From NCBI GenBank assembly GCA_019454045.1, contig SKCR01049642.1:62001-126000 (forward strand): a stretch of 64,000 bases of DNA. The letters are read 5' to 3'. The DNA comes from Zanthoxylum bungeanum (taxonomy: Eukaryota; Streptophyta; Magnoliopsida; Sapindales; Rutaceae). The position numbers and the translations under genes are program-made. This document shows, piece after piece, positions 23,664-34,480 of the stretch (its first letter is position 1; each line of letters starts with the position of its first letter). The notes under the pieces were generated by a model that had not been told where the DNA came from, ran no database searches, and saw nothing but the letters and a program-made list of their open reading frames with translations.

Positions 23664-25366
23664 ACGTGAATAATGAAGCCAAAACAAGTATAACTAATAA
23701 ATCTACCTTAAAGATATCCAAGCTTTGGTTCAATGCATTTTCATTACGTTTTGAACTTGTACCAACATGATTAAAATGGGTCAGAGTAGATGAAGAGGAG
23801 GATGATGGTGCGACCAACTGGTACTCATCAAATAAGGAAAATAATTTATTTTGAACATTTTTTAACTCCAGAGAATCTTCACCATATGTCTTTTTATAGG
23901 CAAACTCAGTGAATGACATCTTGTATCGAGGATCTAAGATGTTTGCTATTGTTAAAATGGTGCAAAAATCAAACCAATACTTCTGAAATTTTGTGATCAT
24001 TTTCTTTGCCATACTTTTCATGTAATCATCTTCATCTGCCACTAATTGGTCTAAATTAACTTTAACTGTAAACACCTTAGGAAAGTATAAATTTGAAGTA
24101 GGATACTCTGTCCCGGAGAAAATACATGTAATCTCATAAAACATAGACAAAAATTTTCCAATTTTCTCTATTTTTCTCCACTCTTCTTCAGATGGACAAC
24201 TCTGTAATTTGAATCACTCAATTGCAAATGACAAAGAGCAGCTTTATAATAAACAACACCTTTAAGCATAAGAAAAGTCGAATTCCATCTGTAAGAACAT
24301 CTTGTCTTAACTCCTCCTGCTCATCTAGAGATACTTACTTAACACACTCTAAAAAATTTATTTTCCTAGTTTGTGACCCTTTGTATATTTCACACTATCA
24401 CGAGCTTTTTCTATCTCTATCTCAATTTCTTTCAACCCATCATGAACAATCAAATTGAGAATATGAGCACAACATCGAATGTGAAAAAAATCTTCATCAG
24501 ATATTAAAGCATTCCTTAATTTCAATTGACTCTTCAACATATGAACATAAACATCATTACTTGAAGCATTATCTGCTATCAATGTGAATATTTTTTTCTC
24601 AATACCCCAATGACAATAATTTCTCAGCTAAGGCAACCCAGTGTGTGGAGTTGGCATTTCACAGAAATTCTGCACTCTTTTATGTAAATTTCATTCTTTA
24701 TCAATGAAATGTGCAGTCAGACACAAATAACCATCTGTAGTAATAGAAGTCCACAAATAGGTAGTTAGACATATTCGACTAGGATTCTGGTCTAACATGC
24801 TTTTAATAATTACTTTTTCCCTATTATGTATCTTTATCACATCAGCTCTTGCAGTGTTACTAGAGATAAATGACACTTCATCACACAAATACTTCGTCAT
24901 TTTTCTAATGCCCTCATACTCAACAAATTGAAATGGCAAATCATGCATAATAATAACAATCGATACTAACTTATGAAAAACATGGGCTTCAAACTTTGGA
25001 ACACGGGTTAATATACTGCCATCACTATGATCTAACATCATCTGTTTAGGATCACCATCTTTAATTTTGGAAAAAATTTTAAATGCTTTTTAAATTACTT
25101 GTGCCAGAAAAAGCTACAGTTATGTATTCAATACCATACTTTAGACATCTCGATCTCGGCTTTTTGTCTGGAAAATGATCCCCTGGCAACTTGTAGAACA
25201 AATTCCAGACTTTCGAAGTTAATTTCCTTGATCTTGCTGCTCTTTTTTATTTCAAATTTGGTTATGGTTCGTTGCTGGTGGGGAATTTTTTTTCCATATC
25301 TTATTCCATTCCAATGCTTGGAGAATTTTCAACTGTATACACCATATCACTTTCGTTGCTCTCCAT
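23254..25366 (-). pseudogene. hAT transposase, broken copy 2
   Basis: Reverse-strand homologue of the gene at 5183-7282, with an ATG equivalent at 25366. Recognisable parts are the RNase H-like region (DNASSNDVYVHMLKSQLKLR at about 24500-24580; LTTYLWTSITTDGYLCL at about 24740-24790) and the hATC domain (23280-23529, LDILNFWKGNEFRYPTLTS). Unlike copy 1, the hATC stretch is open here across VASESAF; the frame then runs directly into the LTR of element B. Frameshifts elsewhere inactivate it. An intron-like gap between the RNase H and hATC blocks carries a GAA microsatellite. Confidence 0.86.
23594..23664. repeat. Microsatellites (TAAAAA)n and (GAA)n in hAT arm 2
   Basis: A run of about seven AAAAAT-type units is followed by about nine GAA units. 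Arm 1 holds only a short TTA/ATT-rich run at the equivalent place (about 6890-6925), so the expansion followed the inverted duplication. Translations of this stretch give meaningless poly-Ser/Tyr. Confidence 0.9.
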
Positions 25367-26317
25367 TTTCCTGTAAATTATATTAATAATCAAATCAAAA
25401 ACTATTTAATATGAATTTATATTAAAAAAATAGTTTAAATTAGAGATCAATCTAATCGACCAGAAAAATAGATTATAGTTTAAAAGAATAGTTTATAGTT
25501 ACATAACTTAGATACCCAAATATTTGAAAATGATAGTTTAAACCAGAGAATAGTTTATAATTACATAACATAAATATCCAAATATTTGAAAATGATAATC
25601 GACCATAAAAATAGAACAAAAATAAGATAAAAGAGTACCCCAAAAAATATGTAGAAGCATAAAGAGTACTTAAAGCAAAAACTAAGAAAGTTAGAAACAA
25701 ATACCGGAATCTAATTATTTTAAGGCAGCTCATAGTCATGGATGTAAAAGGTTTTAATAAACATATTGCTTCAAATAATTAAGCAAACGAACATACCGGT
25801 ATAATGATGATAAAGAAAATGATGAAAATGTTCTTCTTTTTTGATGAATAAGAGTCAGTGACTTAGTTGAGATTTGAGAGAGATAAGGTTTGAAAAATTG
25901 AATTCATTTGATGAAGAATGAGGGGAGAGTCGGCGGCTTAGTTGTTTTAGGTTTGATGAATGAAGAATTTGTTTTAGGTTTAGTTTTTATTAGATACTAA
26001 TATTTTAGGTTAAATGGATAATTACTAAAATAACCTTATTATTAAACACTTATATTAAAAAAACGAAGGATAAATTTATAATTTAATTAAATGGATATTA
26101 AACGAATTTGATTCAGATTCAATTTGTTATGATTCGTTTAATAAACGAATAAATGAATTGAAAAGCTCAAATTCGGATTCGATTCGTTTAATAAACGAAT
26201 CGAATCGAATCGAATTGACCCATTTATTAAACGAATCCAATTTTCTAATCTCGCATTCGCTTTAAAGCGAATCAAATCGAACGAAAAAACGAATCCTGAC
26301 CCAAATTAGCACCCCTA

Positions 26318-27921
26318 ATATCGGGTCCAAGCAACTTTTTTTCCCTAGTTTCAACTATTATACTGGGGATCTGCACTTCATATCATACAAAGCCTCGAAA
26401 TGAGCCATTTGAATGCTTATTTCTTAACTATAGTTATATGTAAACTCTATTAATGGCAAATGTCGGTCCCAATTACCTTCAAAATCGATTACACAAGCTC
26501 GTAATATGTCTTCCAGAGTCTATAAGGTTTGTTTTGATTGACCATTATTTGAGGGTAGAAAGTTGTTTAAAGTTTAGTTGGAAACCCAAAGCTTCCTGAA
26601 ATGACTGCCAAAACTTGGATGTGAACTAGGAACCATAATAATAGAATATTGAGATCGTTATTCCATGCAACGACACTATTTCATCCAGATACAGTCTGGA
26701 ATACTGAAATGCTGAATAATTAATCTTTACTGGAAGGAAATACGTGGACTTAGTCAATCTATCCACAATCACCCATATAGAATCATACCCTTTCGAGGTA
26801 CGTGGAAGCCCAACCACGAAATCCATAGTAATCTTCTCCCATTTTCATTGAGGAGCATCTAAACTTTGAAGTTTCCCTGCTGGTCTTTGATACTCTACTT
26901 TAATTTATTGGCAAGTAAGACATTTTATGACGAACTCCGCTATATCTTTCTTCATGCCGTCCCACCATTAGAGATCCTTGAGATCATGGTACATTTTAGT
27001 GATCCCATGATGCATGGTGTAGGATGAGGCGTGAGCTTTCTCTAACAATGAATGTCTCAATTCTTTTATTATGTATTAAAAAAAAATTTATTTTGCTTCC
27101 CAATGAGATTTTCGCTATCTAAATGATACTCATCATCTGCGCCTTGCTCTAATCTGCTGAATTTAAGAGTCCGCTTCTTGGGCAACTCTGATCTCATCTA
27201 AAAGGGTGGATCAAACTTGTATTTAGGCCAATAATGCTCCTGGAGCTGTTACTTGAAAGCTCACTCCATCAAGAAAGCATATCTGTATTTTTCTAGCTGG
27301 ATGCCACTTTTCAATTGGAAAATGGGCTAAACTCCCTATAGATTTCCTACTTAAGGCATATGCTACCACATTAGCTTTGCTATGGATATACTGAATAGAA
27401 CAATCATAAACCTTTAGTAACTCAATCTGTCGCCTATGTCTCAAATTAAGATCCATTTAACTCTGGATATATTTGAGACTTTTGTGGTCAATGAAAATTT
27501 CAAATTTTCCACTATACAAGTAATGCCTCCATATCTTCAAGGTAAAAATTATTGATGCCATCTCTAAATCATGAGTGGGATAATTCTATTCATAGGGATT
27601 TAGCTGCTTTAAGGCATATGCAATAACTGTTCCTTTTTGCATCAGAACACATCTCAATCCATCTCTAGAAGCATCACAGTACACCGTAAATCCTCATGAT
27701 CCTGCTGGCAGTGCTAGAATAAAAGCAGTAGTCAATCGATATTTAAGCTTTTAGAAACTCTCTTCACAGGCATCTGACCACTCAAACTTCACATTCTTTT
27801 GAGTCAACCATGTTAACGGGGCAGCTATTCTAGAGAAATTCTCTATGAATCTCCTATTGTATTCTACTATAAAGCTATAGATCTCTATCATACTGGTAGG
27901 CTGGTGCCAATTCTGAGTGGC
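26318..27921 (-). pseudogene. RT end, RNase H and integrase of element H
   Basis: From 27921 the minus strand continues RT (WHQPTSMIEIYSF; APLTWLTQKNVKFEWSD), then RNase H (27230-27700; YDCSIQYIHSKANVVAYALS, where VADALS is usual), then integrase with MDFVVGLPRTSKGYDSIW, VIVDRLTKSTYFLPV and, near 26500-26530, [20 protein letters not shown] sequence. Several stops interrupt it. The gene ends at the hAT border after KLLGPDI. Confidence 0.82.
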
Positions 27922-29831
27922 TGACCGGCGTAATCAGACACGTATAATGCAAGCGCACGTGTCGTTCAAGTAATATAAATGTATTGATCCCAAGAGGACA
28001 TAATACCTAAGCTATTAATTTAAGAAGTCAAATTTTTACGAGTATCTAATAGATTGGTTGTTTGATTGGATGGTGACTTTAAACTTAAAACAAGTAAATT
28101 AGACAACGTAAAAGTAAATTAAAGGAAAATTCAATATTATTAAACTATCCAGGGTTGTGAATCCTTCCAATATGTTTAAAGATGAAGTGGTTATCTCATG
28201 TTTGTGTAATATATTGGTTTACTAACCTAGAACACGAAATTATGCAAAAGCCTCTAGCGATAGTCAGATGCAAATACCCAATGTAACCCAATTAATCATA
28301 TGTCTATGTCAATCAAGTTACCTGAATTCATTAAGATTAAGTTCCAATTGTGGCTACCAACGCCCGACAGGTATATGTCTATCCTGTAAGGAAATCTATT
28401 AAAGGGTTATCTATCCTCAATGAAGATCGTGGGCTATTAAGTTTAAGACTGAAACCTAAAATTTCTTTGCCAAGTTTATTTTAAGTTTACCCAATCAATC
28501 TTATTAATGGCCAGTTAATAAAAAGTATTAAGCTTAAGACTTAATAAATAACATTTATATTACCCAAGACATGAACTAACCTCTTATAGACCGGTGATAT
28601 TGGAATTCTACACAACCCCAGATAACGGGTTAGTTACCACACATATCTAAGGCTAGCAAAAGCTTAAATAAAGTAAATGACATAAAGTAAATACTGTAAA
28701 TTAAAAAGGTAAAAATACAATAAAAGAAAATGATAGGGTTAGAGGATCCACTTTATTATTACTTCTATCTTAGATATCTCATTTATTATAATATATTAAC
28801 TTTGTTTGATATTACCAACCGACCATATAAGCGGTGTCCTGATTAAGTCAAATTTATAATTAATTCCAACGGACCATACAGACGGTATCCATGTTTAGTC
28901 AGGTTAAAACCAATTTTAAGATTAAATCCAACCGACCATAAATGCGGTATCACATTAAGTCAGGTTTTAAATAGTTTATATATTATAATTAAGGGAGATT
29001 AATCTAAATATTAGTAATAAAAGACCTTTGACCCCAGCAGAGGGGAGTTACCTCCCCATGCTGAATAAAGAAAATAAAAACTGAAAAGTAAAGAAAAGAA
29101 AATTCTATTGCGAAAGTAAATAAAATTAAATGTTGTAAGTTGTAAATAAACAAACAAAATCTTCTTAGTATTCTTAAGGAATTCCTTAGAAGAAAGTATG
29201 AATTTACAACTGAAATTCGGCCTCAATTTATAAGGGAATTTTGTGCCTCTGCATCGTGACTCATGAAATTTTACGCGTCACGACCCGCCATTGATGTTGG
29301 ACGTATGGCACGGGCATCGCAGAGATGGTGACACATGGCGTCGGTAGAATTATTAGCTGAATTATTATATTGGCGTGTCGCGAAGCGTAAGAGTGTATGC
29401 CTCGTGATGCTTATGTCAGCATGGCGTCAGCAATGATGCATATTCAATGATGAGTGTCGGCAGCATGTGATGGTGACACGTGTCCGATGCACGTTAGCTG
29501 ATGTTGACATATGGTAGGCGTATGGTAGTAATGGCGCATGATAGCAAAACTTCTTTGATTGGTCCATGTTTTCGGCGCATGTTAGCAGTCTCTAGTGCAC
29601 GTTAGCAGAAAGTGCATTTTAGCAAAACGGCGTATTTAGCAAGAAATTTACATTTTTTTCCTTTTTGTCTATTTTCCGCTGTTTTGGCCCCGAATTACCT
29701 CCAAAGAGTCATGTTGTTTTATTTATCTACATAATACCATAAAACACATTAAAATATTCACAAAACTCAAGAAACTATACAAAATATTAAGTCAAATGAG
29801 TGGGAAATAGTGATCTATTTACCACTCATCA
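27922..29831 (-). repeat. 3' LTR of element D (1910 bp)
   Basis: Plus-strand TGACCGGCGTAATC..ACTCATCA. It is preceded on the minus strand by the purine tract GGTTTGGGGGTG (29832-29843). The CCGACCATA..GCGGTATC motif recurs about every 60 bp near 28810-28960, and GCGCATGTTAGCA-like motifs recur at 29490-29640. Confidence 0.88.
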
Positions 29832-29843
29832 CACCCCCAAACC

Positions 29844-31200
29844 TAACATTTTGCTAGTCCTCGAGAAAAATAATAAAATAACATAAACATCTTTAAAATA
29901 AAAATTAAACTAAGCCACGTTCGTAGGGATCACGGTTGCATTTAGCATATGCAACAAGCCTTTAACCCCTAGGTGTCCCTAGTGGACAAGTTGTATTCTC
30001 GTGAGGGCTTACAGTGATGATACCCACAACGAAAAACTAATGCACACAAAAGCAAAAAGACAAGAGAAATGGAATAAACAAATTAGTGACTAAATAAGTC
30101 AAACTTATTATCCAAGTTAGTAGTTGTTTTCTTTCTTTATAAATTACCAAATATGTAAATTCTCCGATTATTTTTACCATTCTCCATATACACAGCCAAC
30201 AAAGTATTAATAAACTCATTGTGCCCACAATAATCATAAGTGTAGTTGAAAAGAGAGTAATATTTTTGTCATAAAGTTATATCGAAATTCACACATTTTT
30301 TAGTAATGGAATATTTTTTTCTGATATTTTTATTTATATATAATATCTTTCATCCATATAGCGAGCTTTGGGCCAGTGACTCACAAACTTGTTGGCTTTA
30401 GGGCACTAGATATTAAAACACCCTTAAAGACTTAATTACTTGGATTTCAGATATATATTTTTGATAACTTCTTTAATCCATGTAGCGAGCTTTGGGCCAG
30501 TGACTCTCAAACCAGTTGCTTTAGGACACTAGGTTTTAAAAACACCCTTAAAGACTTAATTACTTGGATCTCAGATGTTTTTTTGATCATTTTTCTTAGT
30601 TTTTTTATCCCATCGCTTTTTTAGATGTTTCCTCCAATTACATTAGAGCACTAATATTATAAAATTTTCAATTACATCTCATGTCCATATGTTACCATGC
30701 ATGTTGATAATATGTCAACTGAGCATATGAAGATCCATTTTAGTCAGTTTTATGGAGAATTAACAAATTAAATAATTCAAAAAGGAAATAAACAAAAATT
30801 AACTTGTAACGAAATAGGTTGAGATACGTTCAGGAGTGAAATTTCTTACACAGCTATCTCACACCAATTTCACTTGATTAGTCAAGTTAAAAACGCAAAA
30901 ACATAAATTTTTTTTTTATTTTTTATTAATTTTTTTTTTTTAAATTTTTGTTGAATTTTTTTTTTTTAACTAAAAATCAAATAAAAACAACATAATAAAA
31001 ATAAGATACTAGTCAACTATTCTCCTCCCCCAAACCTAAATGAGACATATCTCCAATGTCTTAAAAATAGAAGAAGAGTTTAGAAGATAGTACCTGGTTA
31101 GCTGAAATTCTACATCTAAAATGAAAATTAAAGGTTAAGATCCAGATTTATCCGACGCTTTTTACCACGATCATTATCAGACCAGTTTATCTTGGAAAGT
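29844..31200 (-). other. 3' untranslated region of element D
   Basis: No supported gene; short hydrophobic ORFs here are AT-rich artefacts. It contains poly(A/T) runs at about 30906-30970, a second purine tract GGTTTGGGGGAG at about 31025-31037 (minus strand) in addition to that next to the LTR, and a 124-bp tandem duplication. Confidence 0.6.
30351..30576. repeat. 124-bp tandem duplication in element D
   Basis: Copies start at about 30351 and 30475, each with TAGCGAGCTTTGGGCCAGTG and CACCCTTAAAGACTTAATTA. They are roughly 90% alike with small indels. Similar 'GGCCCAAAGCTCGCTA' tracts are common near the 3' end of Athila/Tat elements; function unknown. Confidence 0.85.
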
Positions 31201-31211
31201 ATATGGTCAAT

Positions 31212-31802
31212 TTATGGTTTAAATGCTAAGATTTGGTCAATTAAATCTTGGACAGTTCTGACAGTAAAAAGGAGTTCTTTTACAGGTTTTGACACGAACC
31301 CATTTCTCTGGGTATCATCAAGAAACAAACAAAGAAAATCATAAAATCCATCATCATTAAATAGTCCAATCGATTTCTGGTGTATGTTTAAATTCGCCCA
31401 AGATAGTACTGTAAAAATTTCCTCCATCGTGCCTAAGGCACCTGACAAAATAATAAAAGCATCAGCACTGTTAATCATTTCCACCAGTCCTTCAGACATA
31501 CCTGACATGATTAACTCCTATCCGTTTGATGGTCCTATAAGATTCGCCTCTGCCAAAGATTTTGGGATGATTCCCAGAACTTGACTACTTCCTTTTTGTA
31601 CAGCCCTTGAAAAAATCCCCATTAGTCTAAGATTGTCACTGTCATATACTAAATGCATATTCCTTTTAACTATGACTCTACCCAATTCCTGTGCTGTCGC
31701 TACAAATTCTGGTTTAGAACCAACACTAATATCGCAAAACACACAGATATTTACAACTCGTCTTCTTGAAGTAGCTTCCATTTTTTTATGTTTCTTTCTC
31801 AA
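31212..31802 (-). pseudogene. LOG: Captured LOG-like gene (cytokinin riboside monophosphate phosphoribohydrolase family)
   Basis: A continuous minus-strand frame of 197 codons interrupted by a single TAG (31518-31520). Homologous blocks in order: VNICVFCDISVGSKPEF, IVKRNMHLVY, LMGIFSRAVQ, QVLGIIPKSLAEANLIGPSN, [stop], MSGMSEGLVEMINSADAFII, LGTMEEIFTVLSWANLNIHQ, FYDFLCLFLDD. Family enzymes release active cytokinin from nucleotide precursors in the cytosol. Key sites are changed: the GGG of LVYGGG is DSD, PGGxGT is SGALGT, and the conserved Arg before the SDAF block is Gly, so catalysis is unlikely. Plant LOG genes have several introns; none is seen, suggesting capture from processed RNA. The start is probably the internal ATG at 31781 (MEATSRR). 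It lies between D's integrase and 3' LTR in element sense. Confidence 0.8.
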
Positions 31803-32039
31803 ATCTGGATGTCTTCAAGAGTGCAATGATGAGTTGAATTTATAAAACCTGAAAAAGGGTGAGTAATAATAGCACCAGTACCTGCAAAATGACAATTATT
31901 AGTTAAACAATGAATTATATCATGAAAGTTAAAAAGTCTGGATCCTGTCGGAGAAATAAAAGAAAAAAAATCAAATCAAAATTATTAGAAAATAATATTT
32001 ACAAGAAGTGTCGGCTTGGTTGACATCTATGGGTCAGGG
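31803..32039 (-). other. Spacer between cargo ORFs of element D
   Basis: On the minus strand this 240-bp stretch contains splice-like signals (TTGTAAAT, then CTCCGACAG and CATTTTGCAG) and a short frame THPFSGFINSTHHCTLEDI ending just before the LOG-like start. It may be intron or exon remnant of the captured sequence, or chance. Confidence 0.35.
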
Positions 32040-32575
32040 ACAAACTTCATATCCAATTTTCTTATAAATTGGCAAACATGGCCTTCTAAAGTCAGATTCC
32101 CGAGCCTGTATTGTTGTTTTTCTTTTCAAAATTGTGTATAAAACATGTGAATTGCATGATACACATATCCACTGGAATGCATCTCAAGAGTTTTAGATAT
32201 GTCATTCAAAGAATACTTAATCATGTCATCCCTAATGAATTTAATTTTATCTTCACGGTTATCAGACACTATTTCTAAAGATCGACAACGAGTATTATAT
32301 GTCATGCGTGCACATTTTTAGCAAACACCCATTCTTTTAGCTCTTCTCTTTTTAGCATAGGTGCTTCTTCCTAAACCAGACATATATGAAACAAAAGAGT
32401 CAGGACTCACTTGCCAATCAGACTCGTGCTTCAATAATCCAACGAATATCATTAGGAATACCTTTGATCATCAGAAGTCTCATTCGTTCCAAGTGAGCTT
32501 TGTAGACTTTCATTAGAGAGTTTTGAGGGAGAGAAGGAAATTGCTTGTGAAGAATTGATAGAACATTTTCCATCT
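32040..32575 (-). pseudogene. Decayed Arg-rich/Cys-bearing ORF, flexivirus nucleic-acid-binding-protein-like (tentative)
   Basis: Minus strand just after pol. ATG at 32575 opens a 50-codon segment (FPSLPQNSLMKVYKAHLERM). A +1 frame near 32430 carries on with SDWQVSPDSFVSYMSGLGRS, the basic run TYAKKRRAKRMG, then a Cys, a stop at 32319-32321, KCARMTYNTRC and an open stretch to about 32120. The GRS plus Arg/Lys-rich segment followed by a Cys-x2-Cys-like cluster is the layout of small nucleic-acid-binding silencing-suppressor proteins of plant flexiviruses. Two or more stops and a frameshift make it non-functional. The resemblance is from memory of the family layout and unverified; a host zinc-finger origin is the alternative. 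Confidence 0.4.
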
Positions 32576-32739
32576 TGAAATGTGACTTTACCTACAAAAA
32601 TTAAACACACAAAAATAAAACACCCCAAATCTGAATATATACACAAATTGCATAGGTTGTCTCCTAGCTAGCGCTAAGTTTAACGTCATCAGCTAGACAT
32701 GACTGCCCGAATGTTAGGCTGGATCTGAAAGTATGAAAC

Positions 32740-33780
32740 TTTATTTTTGTTGCACAAATGATTCTCCCCAGTAGTGCTTGACACGCTGGCTATTAACTTT
32801 GAATGTTTCATTTGTGTTGGGATTAAGTAACTCAACCGCTCTTATGGTAAAACCTGAGTGATCACAAACGGACCTGACCATCTTGATTTCAGTTTTCCAG
32901 TGAAAAGTTTCAATCTTCAATTATATAACAACATCTGCTGCCTTGGTTCCATTTGTCTGCGCACTATTTTTCGATCATGCCATTTCTCGGTCTTTTCTTT
33001 GTATAATCTGGCATTTTTATAATCTTGTAGGTGAAATTCCTCAAATTCGTTGAGTTGGTGGAGTCGATTTTCTCCTGCTGCTTGTGGATCAAGATTTAAT
33101 TTCTTTAGTATCCAGTATGCTTTGTGTTCAAGCTCCACTAGCAGATGGCACACTTTCCCAAACATATTTCGATATGGGGACATACCAATGGGTGTTTTGT
33201 AAGCTGTCCGGTAGGCCCATAATGCATCATCCAATTTTATATACCAGTCCCTCTTTGTGATCTAACGGTTCTCTCCAAGATTCTTTTGATCTCCTTGTTT
33301 GAAACTTCAACCTGTCCATTTGACTGTGGATGATAGCAGTGGTAACTTTATGAGTCACTCCGTATTTGGATAGGTGTACATCGAAGTATCTATTGTAAAA
33401 ATATGTAATATCATCACTGATAATCGCCCGAGATGTTCCGAAGCGAGTGAAAAATATTCTTTTTAAGGAATTTTATCACCACTTTTGAATCATTTGATGG
33501 CAGTGCTATGGCTTAAACCCATTTGGAGACGTAGTCTACTGGAACTAGTATGTACAGGTTTCCGAATGATGGAACAAAGGGTCCCATAAAATCAATTCCC
33601 CATACATTGAAGAGCAAATAAGTAAGCATCTTTAAAAATAGTGGGCCAGAACAAACTTGATTGTAAGACTTTGGCTGCAGTTTTATTCCTTTTAAAGCGT
33701 CTGTTGTATGATGATGAATAATAATGCTATAGAACACTGTTGACCTCCTCTTGTGGAACACAACGTCTCAGTAATTGATC
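32740..33780 (-). pseudogene. Integrase of element D
   Basis: [20 protein letters not shown] with [12 protein letters not shown] (33513-33620) marks the catalytic core. 32917-33234 gives [20 protein letters not shown] and [19 protein letters not shown], the C-terminal core, and about 32740-32800 gives NETFKVNSQRVKHYWGE, the end of pol. Stops and a frameshift near 33240-33500 break it. Sequence downstream is not pol. Confidence 0.85.
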
Positions 33781-33929
33781 AGCACATCGTTTGAACAGGC
33801 ATGGCTCATCTTAAACATAGTGCTTGACTTCTTTGAAGAATTTCTTTCGTTGCTGATGTATCCATTCCAACAGCCATTTTCTGATACTATGTAGTTTACA
33901 TAGTCAGTATACTAAGGGATATCATGTTG

Positions 33930-34480
33930 TTTCATGGCAAATAATTGTTCATCTGGAAAAGAATCTTTGATTGCCAGTTTATTATCAGATGTTTCTCCAT
34001 TCTCGAGCCTTGATAAGTGATCTGCCACTTGGTTTTCTGTCTCTTTCCTATCTCTGATCTCTACATGAAATTCTTACAGTAGGAGCACCCAACGGATCAA
34101 TATGGGTTTGGCATCTTTTTTTATGATCAGATATTTGATAACTAAATGATCTGTGTAGACCACCACTTTGGGACCCAGCAGATAGGAGCAGAATTTATCA
34201 AAAGCAAACAAAACTGCAAGCAACTCCTTTTCAGTGGTTGTGTAGTTGAGTTGAGCTTCATTACAGTTATGCTGGAATAGTAAATGGTGTAGAAAAATTT
34301 TGCATTACTTTGTCCCAAAACTGCACCTACAGCAAAATCACTAACATCACACATCGCCTCAAATGGGAGGGTCCAGTCCAGTGCTACTATGATGGGGGCA
34401 GAAACCATCTTATGTTTCAAGATTTCAAAATCTTCATGGCATTCGTTGGTGAAGTTGAAAGGCACATCTTTCTCCAGAAG
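33930..34480 (-). pseudogene. RNase H domain of element D
   Basis: 34142-34465 encodes ECHEDFEILKHKMVSAPIIV and LPFEAMCDVSDFAVGAVLGQ, the start of the RNase H domain. The following frame carries [13 protein letters not shown] and TENQVADHLSRLENGE to about 33990. There is at least one frameshift near 34290. Confidence 0.8.

Larger units (their letters stand above)
7448..26317 (-). mobile_element. hAT transposon, arm 2 (split by element B at 7610-23253)
   Basis: The minus strand of 26317-23254 repeats arm 1 from its terminus (TAGGGGTGCTAATTTGGGTC), through the subterminal ATTCGTTTA motifs and the transposase, and continues at 7609-7448 after Copia element B. The transposase reading breaks after ACCACAAGAGATTT and resumes with GATGTTCGG on the other side of B, matching uninterrupted arm 1. 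The arms are roughly 90-93% alike by eye. Indels include a microsatellite expansion at 23594-23664. The outer end abuts the integrase of element H. Confidence 0.85.

Noticed and set aside
23584..23700. Poly-Ser/Tyr tail on a minus-strand ORF
   Set aside because: It is translation of GAA and TAAAAA microsatellites, in an intron-like part of the hAT gene.
30037..30237. Membrane-like 66-codon ORF suggested as an env protein of element D
   Set aside because: It is short, AT-driven, lies between the purine tracts, and has no signal or partner frame.
31384..31845. Plus-strand ORFs at 31384-31584 and 31633-31845
   Set aside because: They are antisense to the LOG-like frame, which has recognisable family blocks on the minus strand.
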